A stretch of DNA of 64,000 bases from JADJPG01 sp964491875. Lineage in GTDB: Bacteria > Verrucomicrobiota > Verrucomicrobiia > Limisphaerales > JADJPG01. The position numbers and the translations under genes were made by a program. Each line of letters begins with the position of its first letter. Positions within the stretch are counted from its first letter, which is position 1. Positions 32,785 to 41,017 of the stretch are shown piece after piece. Where the stretch lies: NCBI GenBank assembly GCA_964491875.1, contig CAZBIC010000022.1:61514-125513 (forward strand), in the 5' to 3' direction. The notes under the pieces were generated by a model. That model had not been told where the DNA came from. It worked only from the letters and a program-made list of their open reading frames with translations, and did not search any database.

Positions 32785-35613
32785 TCAGCTCTCGTTGTCG
32801 CGCGGCGCGAACTCGAAGGTCGCCTTGCCGGAATCATCGAGCGTGAGGTAGGCCGCGAACGGCCGGCCGGCCTTCGAGACGAACTTGTCCATCAGATCCG
32901 TTTTGCCGCCCGCCAGCAGCTTCGCGACCTGCGCGCGTTCAATAGGCTGCTGGCAGATGACTTTCCCGGTCTTGAACTTGCACGGCTTCTTCTCGGCCTG
33001 CGAATTCTCGCAGACGTAATCCGTCGGGCCTTCGAAGACCTTGCCGCCGCACTTCGGGCATTTGCCGATCGATTCCTGGCCGGTGAAGTCGAGCTTCGGC
33101 GCGGGTTCCTTGGACTTGCCGTCTTTCCCAGCCCCTTTGCCACCGGCCTTCGGCGCGCGCGGCTCGAATTCGAAGCTGACTTTCCCTTCCTTGCCGAGCG
33201 CGAGGAAGGCCTTGAACGGGCGGCCGTTCTTCTTCGAGATGAACTTCGTCAGCAAATCCGTCTTGCCGGTCGAGAGCAGCTTCGCCATCTGCGCGCGGTC
33301 AAGCGGTTGCTGGAGGATGATTGTCCCCGAGCGGAAGTCGCAGTTGCGCGCCGCGCCCACGGAGTTCTCGCAGACGTAATTCATGCCGTTCTCGAACACG
33401 CGGGCCTTGCACTTCGGACACTGACCAACGGGTTCCTTGCCGGTGAAATCCACCTCTGCCGCGGCCTCGCCTTCCTTTGGCTGGCCAAAGTCGAACTCCG
33501 CCTTGAACTCCGGCGTGAGCTTGATGAGCGCGGCGAACGGAAAACCCTGCTTGCTGCGGAAGCCTTGCAGCGGCCCGACCTGCTTCTTCTCGATCAGCTC
33601 GTCGATCTCGTGCGCTTCGAACAACCGGCCGGCGGCGCTCTTCCACAACGCGAAATCACAGCTCGTGTTCGTGCACTGAAATTTCCGGTAGGTTTCCTTC
33701 ACCACGCTGCCGCACTTCGGGCAGGGCGACTTGAGCTCGCCGAAATCGCCGGGAACCGTGTCGCTCTCGAAACCCTTCGCGCGCTCCACGATGTGCCGGG
33801 TCATCTCGGCAATCTCGCGCATGAAATCCTCGCGCTTCATCTGACCGCGCGACATCAGACGCAGCTTGTGCTCCCAACCGCCCGTCAGCTCCGGCCGGCA
33901 GAGTTCAGGAATGTCGAGCCCGCGCAGGAGCGTGATCAGAGAGAAGGCCTTGGCCGTCGGCTGCAGATCCCGATGCAGACGGTGGACGTACTTCTCGTTG
34001 ATCAAACCTTCGATGATGGAGGCGCGCGTCGCGGGCGTGCCGAGACCTTTCTCCTTCATCGCGGCGCGCAATTCCTCGTCCTCAATGAGTTTGCCGGCAC
34101 CTTCCATCGCGCTGAGCAATGTCGCTTCCGTGAAGCGCGGCGGCGGCTTCGTCTCGTGGACGTTCACGTCGATCTTGGCGGTCGGAACGGACTCGCCCGG
34201 CTCGACTGCGGCGAGTGTCGGCGTGTCGTCGACTTCGACTTCACGGCCGTAGACCGCCATCCAGCCGGCCTTCATCATCACCTTGCCTTCGCTCCTGAAG
34301 GGCTCGTTCTCGACGCGCGTGATGCGGGTGGTGACGAGGAATTCTGCCGCGGGATAAAACACGGCGAGGAAGCGCTTGGTGACGAGGTCGTAAAGTTTCT
34401 GCTCGGGTTCGCTCAGGCTCTTCGGCGCGAGCGAGGTCGGGATGATCGCAAAGTGATCCGAAACCTTCGCGTTGTTGAAGATGCGCTTGTTCGGCTTTAC
34501 CCAGTCGCTGGCGAGGATTTCATCGGCGAACTGCTTGTAACCCGTGCCCTGCAACGTGCCGAGCGTCTGCTTCACCGTGTTGATGTAATCTTCCGGGAGC
34601 GCGCGGGAATCAGTACGCGGATAGGTGAGCACCTTGTGCTTTTCGTAAAGCGCCTGCGCCAGGCCGAGCGTGTTCTTCGCGGAGAAGCCGAAGCGGCTGT
34701 TCGCCTCGCGCTGCAAGCTGGTGAGATCGTAGAGCAACGGCGAAAGCTGCGTGGTCGGCTTGCTTTCCTCGGTGACGATGCCGGTCTTGCCGAGGCATTT
34801 CGCGCGGATGGCTTCCGCCCGGGCGATGTCCCAAAGACGTTCCGCCTTCAGCTCGCCATCGGCGTCTTTCTTGTCCTTGTCCTTCGCGAACGCTTCGTCG
34901 AACCAGCGCCCGGTATATTCACCGCCCTTGGCCTGAAACGTCCCGATGACTTCCCAATAGGTGCGAACGATGAACTTCTTAATCTTCTCTTCGCGTTCGA
35001 CCAGAATCGTGAGCGTCGGCGTCTGGACACGGCCCACGGTCGTGAGCTGGAAGCCGCCGAGCTTCGAGTTGAACGCGGTCATCGCCCGGGTGCCGTTGAT
35101 GCCGACCAGCCAGTCGGACTCGGAACGGCACACCGCAGCGTCAGCGAGCGGACGAACATCCGCATCCGAGCGCAGCGCCGCGAAGCCATCGCGAATCGCG
35201 GCGGGCGTCATGGATTGCAGCCAGAGACGGGTGACGGGTTGCTTGGCGCGGGTGTGCTGGACGATGTTGCGGAAAATGAGTTCGCCCTCGCGACCGGCGT
35301 CGCACGCATTGATGAGCGCGTCGACGTCCTTGCGCTTGATGAGCTTGGTCAGGACTTTGAGGCGGCTCTCGGTCTTCTCGATGGGCCGCAGGTCGAAGTG
35401 CGGCGGAATCATGGGCAGCGCGGCGAAGGTCCACTTGCCCTTCTTCACCTCGAACTGCTCCGGGACGCACAACTCCAGCAAGTGACCCACGGCGGACGAG
35501 ATGACGTAGTTGTCGCTCTCGAAATACTCGTCGTGTTTCTGAAACCCACCGAGCGCCTTGGCGATGTCGCTGGCGACGGACGGTTTCTCGGCAATGATCA
35601 AAGCCTTACCCAT
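32785..35613 (-). CDS. topB: Type IA DNA topoisomerase (TopB/topoisomerase III-like) with three C-terminal zinc repeats
   Basis: A 942-residue enzyme from ATG 35613. The Toprim domain has GKALIIAEKPSVASDIAKAL and DAGREGELIF (Asp105); the catalytic tyrosine is about Tyr331 in HKVLTYPRTDSRALPEDY; GLGTPATRASIIEGLINEKY is conserved. The catalytic core ends near residue 600. Three tandem C-terminal units of about 90-110 residues follow, each starting with CPKCG/CPKCK and a second CxxxxxxxC pair and ending in KAEFDF, KVSFEF or KATFEF. Such zinc-ribbon plus repeat arrangements bind single-stranded DNA. Linked with xerC downstream. Confidence 0.92.
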   Translation of the reverse strand: MGKALIIAEKPSVASDIAKALGGFQKHDEYFESDNYVISSAVGHLLELCVPEQFEVKKGKWTFAALPMIPPHFDLRPIEKTESRLKVLTKLIKRKDVDALINACDAGREGELIFRNIVQHTRAKQPVTRLWLQSMTPAAIRDGFAALRSDADVRPLADAAVCRSESDWLVGINGTRAMTAFNSKLGGFQLTTVGRVQTPTLTILVEREEKIKKFIVRTYWEVIGTFQAKGGEYTGRWFDEAFAKDKDKKDADGELKAERLWDIARAEAIRAKCLGKTGIVTEESKPTTQLSPLLYDLTSLQREANSRFGFSAKNTLGLAQALYEKHKVLTYPRTDSRALPEDYINTVKQTLGTLQGTGYKQFADEILASDWVKPNKRIFNNAKVSDHFAIIPTSLAPKSLSEPEQKLYDLVTKRFLAVFYPAAEFLVTTRITRVENEPFRSEGKVMMKAGWMAVYGREVEVDDTPTLAAVEPGESVPTAKIDVNVHETKPPPRFTEATLLSAMEGAGKLIEDEELRAAMKEKGLGTPATRASIIEGLINEKYVHRLHRDLQPTAKAFSLITLLRGLDIPELCRPELTGGWEHKLRLMSRGQMKREDFMREIAEMTRHIVERAKGFESDTVPGDFGELKSPCPKCGSVVKETYRKFQCTNTSCDFALWKSAAGRLFEAHEIDELIEKKQVGPLQGFRSKQGFPFAALIKLTPEFKAEFDFGQPKEGEAAAEVDFTGKEPVGQCPKCKARVFENGMNYVCENSVGAARNCDFRSGTIILQQPLDRAQMAKLLSTGKTDLLTKFISKKNGRPFKAFLALGKEGKVSFEFEPRAPKAGGKGAGKDGKSKEPAPKLDFTGQESIGKCPKCGGKVFEGPTDYVCENSQAEKKPCKFKTGKVICQQPIERAQVAKLLAGGKTDLMDKFVSKAGRPFAAYLTLDDSGKATFEFAPRDNES

Positions 35614-35812
35614 GACAATGTGCGGACTAATACAACGCGGCACCTGCCGGTTGCAACCTCATGTTTTATCGTCGGTGTCATCTGGTGCTTGAGAATCAAG
35701 GCCGGATCGACCCGACTGCTCCAGCCCCCGCCATGGCGAAAAAGCCCAAATTCAAAGAGCCATTTCAAAACGTTGCCAGTCCGGCGGCGGGGTCTATTAT
35801 TGCCCCGTTGCT

Positions 35813-36601
35813 ATGAAGAAAATTATTCTGATTGTTGCCGGTGTCGCCGTCGTGTTGGTGGTCGGACTGGTCATCTTTCTCACCCTTTCGCTCGATTCGC
35901 TCGTGAAGAAGGGCGTCGAAACGGTCGGTCCGCAGATCACGAAGACCGAGATGAAGCTGGAAAAGGCGAGCATCTCCATTCTGTCCGGCTCCGGCGCTTT
36001 GCACGGATTTCACATTGGCAATCCGGAAGGCTACAAGACGCCGACCGCGATCAAGTTCGGCGAAGCCAGCGTCGGCGTGAAGCCGGGGTCCGTGCTTTCG
36101 GACAAGATTCACGTCACCCACGTGAAAGTGGTCGGGCCAGAAATAACGTTTGAGGGCGCGCTCGGCTCCAAGAACAATCTCAGCAAGATCATGGAAAACG
36201 TGGAAGAGGCGACTGGTGGTTCCGCTCCCGCCGACAAATCCTCCCCTCCGGCCGACAGCGGCGCCTCGAAGAAACTGCAGGTGGACGACTTCTTAATCAG
36301 CGGCGCAAAAGTAAACGTGACACTCACCGCACTCGGCGGACGCCAGTTGACGGTCGCCATCCCGGACATTCACATGACCAACCTGGGTTCGGGTCCGGAA
36401 GGCATCACCGCCGGTGAACTGACGAAGCTGGTCCTGAAGAACATCAACAAGGAAACCTTCGAAGCCATCCAAAAATCGGTGGCGGATGTCGGCAAACAAG
36501 CCGCCGATGCACTCAAGGACATGAGCAAGGGCGGCACGAACTCGATCAACAAAGCCGCCGAAACGCTCAAGGGCGTGGGCGATCTGTTCAAAAAGAAGTA
36601 A
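35813..36601 (+). CDS. AsmA-like membrane-anchored protein
   Basis: A 262-residue protein with one N-terminal membrane anchor (IILIVAGVAVVLVVGLVIFL, residues 3-22) and a periplasmic beta-rich domain with AsmA-like features: ITKTEMKLEKASISILSGSG, FHIGNPEGYKTPTAIKFGEA, and VTHVKVVGPEITFEGALGSK. A low-complexity linker (SAPADKSSPPADSG) and a final amphipathic helix region rich in Ala/Lys (KAAETLKGVGDLFKKK) follow. AsmA-type proteins take part in lipid transport or outer-membrane homeostasis. It is 34 bases upstream of the molybdoenzyme gene. Confidence 0.65.
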   Translation: MKKIILIVAGVAVVLVVGLVIFLTLSLDSLVKKGVETVGPQITKTEMKLEKASISILSGSGALHGFHIGNPEGYKTPTAIKFGEASVGVKPGSVLSDKIHVTHVKVVGPEITFEGALGSKNNLSKIMENVEEATGGSAPADKSSPPADSGASKKLQVDDFLISGAKVNVTLTALGGRQLTVAIPDIHMTNLGSGPEGITAGELTKLVLKNINKETFEAIQKSVADVGKQAADALKDMSKGGTNSINKAAETLKGVGDLFKKK

Positions 36602-36635
36602 GCGAAACGCCGTCCACAAACGACAGGCCCGATCA

Positions 36636-37268
36636 ATGAAGGAAGCTTACATCGCCGCGAAGGAACGTTGGGCGCGCAAAATGACGGGCAAGGAGAAGCC
36701 CACGGTCCGCTCCGAAAACCGGCTCCCGCCCGGCCAGCGCCAGGTCCACAACTTCCCCGTGCTCGACCTCGGCGTTCGACCCGAAGTGCCGCTCGACAAG
36801 TGGGAACTGAAGATTCACGGCCTCGTTGAAAATCCCGTCACCCTGAACTGGGAGCAGTTTCGGGCGCTCCCGCAGTTCACGGACGTCAGCGACTTTCACT
36901 GCGTCACCACGTGGAGCCAGTTCGACATGGAGTTCGAGGGCGTAGCGTTCTTCACTCTCGCGGACCTCGTGAAGCCCAAGGCTCAGGCCACGCACGTCTT
37001 CTTCAAAAGCTATGACGGATATTCCACCAACAATCCGCTCGACGTCTGCATGGACGACGACGTCCTCATCGCTCATTCGTGGAACGGCCAGCCTTTGACC
37101 AAGGAACACGGCGGCCCCGCGCGCGTCATCATTCCCAAACGCTACGCCTGGAAAGGCGCCAAGTTCATCCGCGACATTCAGTTCATCGATCGCGACATCC
37201 TCGGCTTCTGGGAAGTGCGCGGTTACTCGAACACCGCCGATCCCTGGACCGAAGACCGCTTCTCCTGA
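36636..37268 (+). CDS. Sulfite-oxidase-like molybdopterin oxidoreductase
   Basis: A 210-residue protein comprising one molybdopterin-binding domain of the sulfite-oxidase family. The Mo-ligand cysteine is Cys89 in DFHCVTTWSQFDMEFEG; further family signatures are VRPEVPLDKWELKIHGLVEN, NPLDVCMDDDVLIAHSWNGQ and GPARVIIPKRYAWKGAKFIR. No signal peptide or dimerisation domain is present. This short form is common as a YuiH-like enzyme; substrate unknown. A 34-base gap follows the AsmA-like gene. Confidence 0.9.
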   Translation: MKEAYIAAKERWARKMTGKEKPTVRSENRLPPGQRQVHNFPVLDLGVRPEVPLDKWELKIHGLVENPVTLNWEQFRALPQFTDVSDFHCVTTWSQFDMEFEGVAFFTLADLVKPKAQATHVFFKSYDGYSTNNPLDVCMDDDVLIAHSWNGQPLTKEHGGPARVIIPKRYAWKGAKFIRDIQFIDRDILGFWEVRGYSNTADPWTEDRFS

Positions 37269-37325
37269 CCCTTTCTTGACCGTCAGTTCGCCCAAAATTT
37301 AAGGGCATCCCCGTCCATTTGAGCG

Positions 37326-37354
37326 TTGCCTGAAACAGGCTAGTTCGATATACA
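37326..37354 (+). promoter_or_regulatory. Possible sigma-70 promoter of the large secreted protein
   Basis: TTGCCT (37326-37331) and TATACA (37349-37354) are separated by 17 bases, 57 bases before the ATG of the large gene at 37411. Each box matches four of six consensus positions. Confidence 0.35.
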
Positions 37355-37410
37355 ATTCGCTCTATTCAGACTCTCCGATCAGCGGAGAACGCAGCAACCC
37401 ATCACAACTT

Positions 37411-40400
37411 ATGAAGTTTTCGTGTGCTCTGCTCGCAGGGCTACTGTTCATTTGCACTCCCATCACCCGTGCAGCCAACCTCGTTTGGACCAATCTCGCC
37501 GGCGGCAACTGGAGCGCGTCCACCAACTGGAGCCCGAATCAGATTCCGTCCTCCGCTGACCACGCCGTCATCACCAACGCCGGCACCTACACCGTCATCG
37601 TGGATGCGGCTGTCACCGTCGACGCGATCACTGTCGGTGGCGCGAGCGGGCGCCAGACGCTCTCAAACTTAGTCGCGACGCTGACGCTGAATGGCAACGG
37701 AGTCATCGGCACGAACGCAACCTTCGCGCTCTCTGGCAACGGCGTGTTGGCAGGCAATGGAGATCTGACTGTGTCCGGTCGCTTCGATTGGACCGGAGGC
37801 ATCCTGCAGGGCAACGGCCGCACGATCATCGCCCCCGGCGCCGTGCTCGACATCAGCGGCAGCGGCTACAACAAGCAGCTCTATCGCGCGCTGGACCTGC
37901 GCGGCAACGGCACCTTCAGCGGCGGCGGCTGGCTCTACGGCGGCTTTGGCGTGCCCTTCAACATCTTCGCCGGCTCCACCTTTGACCTCCAGGGCGACCA
38001 GCAGATGCCCTACGGCGGCGGCGGCAACTTGGCCCAGCTCAACGTCGCCGGCACCCTCCGCAAATCCTCCGGCGCCGGTCTTGCCACCGTCGGATTCACA
38101 CTCAACAACGCGGGCCTGGTGCAGGCGCAGAGCGGCACGTTCAGCTTTGCAGCCGGCGGCTGGTCCAGCGGCCAGTTCGATGCGGCGAACAACACCGTGC
38201 TCAACTTCGGCGGCGGCACGCACACGATCACCAATGGCGTGAGCTTCACCGTCACCGGCTCGGGCTTTCACCGCGTGGACAACGGCACGCTCGACGTCGC
38301 CACCGCGCTGACCATGAACCCGCTCTTCGAGCTCACCGCCAACGGCATCGTGGCCGGTAACAGCAACCTCACCTTCACCAGCACGCTGCGCTGGACCGGA
38401 GGCATCCTGCAGGGCAACGGCCGCACGATCATCGCCCCCGGCGCCGTGCTCGACATCAGCGGCAGCGGCTACAACAAGCAGCTCTATCGCGCGCTGGACC
38501 TGCGCGGCAACGGCACCTTCAGCGGCGGCGGCTGGCTCTACGGCGGCTTTGGCGTGCCCTTCAACATCTTCGCCGGCTCCACCTTTGACCTCCAGGGCGA
38601 CCAGCAGATGCCCTACGGCGGCGGCGGCAACTTCGCCCAGCTCAACGTCGCTGGCACCCTGCGCAAATCCTCCGGCGCCGGCCTCGCTACCGTCGGATTC
38701 GCCGTGACGAACACCGCGCTCGTCGAGTCGAGGAGCGGCACACTGAGCTTCACCGCGAGCTACATCCAGAACTCCGGCACCACGCTGCTCAATGGCGGCG
38801 GCTTCGGTGGTAACGCGATCCTCGACATTCGCGGCGGCGAACTGCGCGGCGCAGGAAACATCTCTGGCGACGTGCGGAACTGGGCGGACGTTCATCCCGG
38901 CGGGCCGTTCGGCTTCCTGAGCATCTCGAACAGCGTCACGCAGATTTACAGCAACACCGCCAACGGCCGCTTGAACCTCCAGCTCGGCGGGCTTATCCCC
39001 GGCACAAACCACGACCAGGTCCGCATCAACGGCCAGGCGAATCTCTCCGGCACGATCAACGTGGAGTTCGTGAACGGCTTCGTGCCGGCGATCGGCAACT
39101 CCTTCACCGTGATGACCTACACCGCGCGCTCCGGCCAGTTCGCCGGCATCACCGCGCCGCCGGGTGTCACTCTGCAACCGGCGTATTTCCCGACGCACCT
39201 CGTGCTGAACGCCGTCGCCGTCACGCAAGTGCCGCCGTTCATCATCACGCATCCGACGAATGTCGTGTTAAAGGAAGGTCTCACCGCGACGTTCCGCGTC
39301 GTCGCCAGCGGCACGCCGCAGTTGAATTACCAGTGGCAGCGAAACGCGATCGATATCCCGGGCGCAACGAGTGACACGCTCGTCATCCCCGGCGTCACCG
39401 TCACGAACGCCGGCGCGTATCGCGTGCTGGTCAGCAACCTCGCCGGCATCACGAACAGCCTGAGCGCGACGTTGATCGTCGAGCCCGGCTTCCAGACCGT
39501 GGAGATCGACACCGGCATCACGAACGTGCTCGCCGGCGCTTCGTTCATCAATGGCTTGAACGGCGCCATCGTGGGCCGCGACGGCTCGATGCGCATTACA
39601 CGCGACGGCGGTGCGACGTGGAACGTCGTGAACACCGGCATGACGGAGATCACCGACGTGCAATTTGTCGGCGGCGCGATCTTCATCTCGGGCGGTGGAG
39701 CGCACACCATCTGCGTGTCCTATGACGGCGGGTTGACTTGGGAACCGGCTTACTCAGGCACGCAACGCATCTTCCGCATGCGCTTCCTCTCGCCGGGCTA
39801 CGGTTACGCGGTGGGCGATGGAGTCATCCTGCGCTGGGATGGCACTTCGTGGACGCCGGATTTCGAACTCGATGTCCGCTTGCTGAGCATTGATTACTGC
39901 GGTGGCTTCCCGGTCGCCGTCGGCGAAGGCGGGCGCATCTATCAATTCACCGGCACGAACTGGGTGCTCCGCCACACCGAGGTGAACCTCGCCACGTTCA
40001 ACGACGTGAAGTTCTGCGCGTCCGGCGGCACCGGCATCGCGGTCGGCACCGGCGGTGTGATTTATCAGACGACCGATTGCGGATTGAACTGGGCGCCCTT
40101 CACCAATCCAGCAATCACCGGCACGCTGCGCTCGATCGCATTCGGCGATTGCGGCACGTGGTGGGTGAGCGGTGACGACGGCGTGATTCTCCAGTCCGAA
40201 GACGGCGGCCACACCTGGGGCACCATCTACTCCGGCACCACGCGTCACATCCGCGAGATCGTCTTCATCGACGGCTACGGCTACTACGTCGATGACGGCG
40301 GTCACATCCATCGCTATGTCTACCTGCCGATTCCGCAGAACCTCCCGCCCGTCATCACGCTCGTGCAACCGGCCGGCGCGGTGACGAACTGGGCTTGCAC

Positions 40401-40866
40401 GCGCCTCCCGCTTCGCGCGCTCGCGTCCGACCCGAACGGGTTCATCGCCAAGGTTGAATTCTTTGCCGGCCCCACGAGCATCGAAGTGGACACAACGTAT
40501 CCGACCTGGACCGGCGCGTGGACCAACTGCGACATCGGCACATTCACGGTCACTGCGGTCGCCACGGACAATCGCGGCGCCACCGCCGTCAGCGGCCCGA
40601 TCAAAGTCACCACCGTTCACCCGCCGCTGCACACGCTGGTCCCGGCGGGCTTCATGGGCCGCGCGCCCGACGCGGGATTCAAGCTCTGCATGACCGGCGA
40701 AACGGGTCGGCAATACGAAGTCTACGCGCACACGAACGTCGTCGCGCCATTCGCCACGTGGGAATACCTCGGCCTGATGAGCGAAGTGGACCGGCTCTTC
40801 GGCTACCTCGACCGTGGCGCGACAAATCTCCCCTACCGCTTCTACCGCGCGAAGCAGGTGCCGTGA
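37411..40866 (+). CDS. Large secreted autotransporter-like solenoid protein with Ig and YCF48-like domains
   Basis: An 1151-residue secreted protein with signal peptide MKFSCALLAGLLFICTPITR. Residues 24-100 form the pectinase-like autotransporter start (NLVWTNLAGGNWSASTNWSP). Residues about 95-600 are beta-helix with repeated GNGTFSGGGWLYGGFGVP-type units, including a near-identical duplication. An Ig-like domain follows at about 612-690 (PFIITHPTNVVLKEGLTATF, NYQWQRNAIDIPGATSDT), then a YCF48/BNR-like propeller at about 695-985 (SMRITRDGGATWNVVNTGM), an Ig/cadherin-like region and a short C-terminus. No transporter barrel is visible, so secretion route is unknown. Confidence 0.8.
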   Translation: MKFSCALLAGLLFICTPITRAANLVWTNLAGGNWSASTNWSPNQIPSSADHAVITNAGTYTVIVDAAVTVDAITVGGASGRQTLSNLVATLTLNGNGVIGTNATFALSGNGVLAGNGDLTVSGRFDWTGGILQGNGRTIIAPGAVLDISGSGYNKQLYRALDLRGNGTFSGGGWLYGGFGVPFNIFAGSTFDLQGDQQMPYGGGGNLAQLNVAGTLRKSSGAGLATVGFTLNNAGLVQAQSGTFSFAAGGWSSGQFDAANNTVLNFGGGTHTITNGVSFTVTGSGFHRVDNGTLDVATALTMNPLFELTANGIVAGNSNLTFTSTLRWTGGILQGNGRTIIAPGAVLDISGSGYNKQLYRALDLRGNGTFSGGGWLYGGFGVPFNIFAGSTFDLQGDQQMPYGGGGNFAQLNVAGTLRKSSGAGLATVGFAVTNTALVESRSGTLSFTASYIQNSGTTLLNGGGFGGNAILDIRGGELRGAGNISGDVRNWADVHPGGPFGFLSISNSVTQIYSNTANGRLNLQLGGLIPGTNHDQVRINGQANLSGTINVEFVNGFVPAIGNSFTVMTYTARSGQFAGITAPPGVTLQPAYFPTHLVLNAVAVTQVPPFIITHPTNVVLKEGLTATFRVVASGTPQLNYQWQRNAIDIPGATSDTLVIPGVTVTNAGAYRVLVSNLAGITNSLSATLIVEPGFQTVEIDTGITNVLAGASFINGLNGAIVGRDGSMRITRDGGATWNVVNTGMTEITDVQFVGGAIFISGGGAHTICVSYDGGLTWEPAYSGTQRIFRMRFLSPGYGYAVGDGVILRWDGTSWTPDFELDVRLLSIDYCGGFPVAVGEGGRIYQFTGTNWVLRHTEVNLATFNDVKFCASGGTGIAVGTGGVIYQTTDCGLNWAPFTNPAITGTLRSIAFGDCGTWWVSGDDGVILQSEDGGHTWGTIYSGTTRHIREIVFIDGYGYYVDDGGHIHRYVYLPIPQNLPPVITLVQPAGAVTNWACTRLPLRALASDPNGFIAKVEFFAGPTSIEVDTTYPTWTGAWTNCDIGTFTVTAVATDNRGATAVSGPIKVTTVHPPLHTLVPAGFMGRAPDAGFKLCMTGETGRQYEVYAHTNVVAPFATWEYLGLMSEVDRLFGYLDRGATNLPYRFYRAKQVP
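37789..38097 (+). repeat. 309-bp direct repeat, copy 1, inside the large secreted gene
   Basis: Matches 38392-38700 base for base over about the first 240 bases and differs at about six positions in the last 70 (for example ttggcc/ttcgcc). It encodes a 103-residue solenoid module from GGILQGNGRTIIAPGAVLDI to SSGAGLATVGF. Period between copies is exactly 603 bp (201 codons). Confidence 0.9.
38392..38700 (+). repeat. 309-bp direct repeat, copy 2
   Basis: Second copy of the module at 37789-38097, in frame and exactly 603 bp downstream. Most of the few differences are synonymous; one changes Leu to Phe (NLAQ to NFAQ). Confidence 0.9.
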
Positions 40867-40880
40867 TGTATCACCGACGT

Positions 40881-40953
40881 CGGAGCGCCGAACTCCGTTT
40901 CGGCTCGAAACATTGAACACACCCGAACGCGCCGATTCGGAGATCGGCGCTCC
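40881..40953. repeat. REP-like palindrome pair in inverted orientation
   Basis: Plus strand 40881-40905 reads GGAGCGCCGAACTCCGTTTCGGCTC-like sequence (stem GCCGAA 40887-40892 with TTCGGC 40899-40904). The minus strand of 40929-40953 reads the same pattern, with stem GCGCCGAT 40929-40936 and ATCGGCGC 40943-40950. Common core on the two strands: GGAGCGCCGA-N-CTCCG-NN-TCGGC. Two inverted REP-like units around a 23-base spacer make a REPIN-like arrangement between the large secreted gene and the cysteine desulfurase gene. Confidence 0.6.
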
Positions 40954-41017
40954 ATTCGGGCGGTTCCAACCGCTTTCCGCGTTCGACAATTCAGTCGTAT
41001 CGCGGAACACTTCGCGC

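Noticed and set aside
33307..36153. Long plus-strand open frame (948 codons) opposite the topoisomerase gene
   Set aside because: It lies on the opposite strand of a gene with clear catalytic motifs, has low-complexity Arg/Leu/Glu-rich composition and no recognisable domain; typical of antisense frames in GC-rich DNA.
37669..39252. Minus-strand open frame of 527 codons with apparent repeats
   Set aside because: The repeats (VEHGAGGDDRAAVALQDASG) are the reverse reading of the duplicated solenoid modules of the plus-strand gene.
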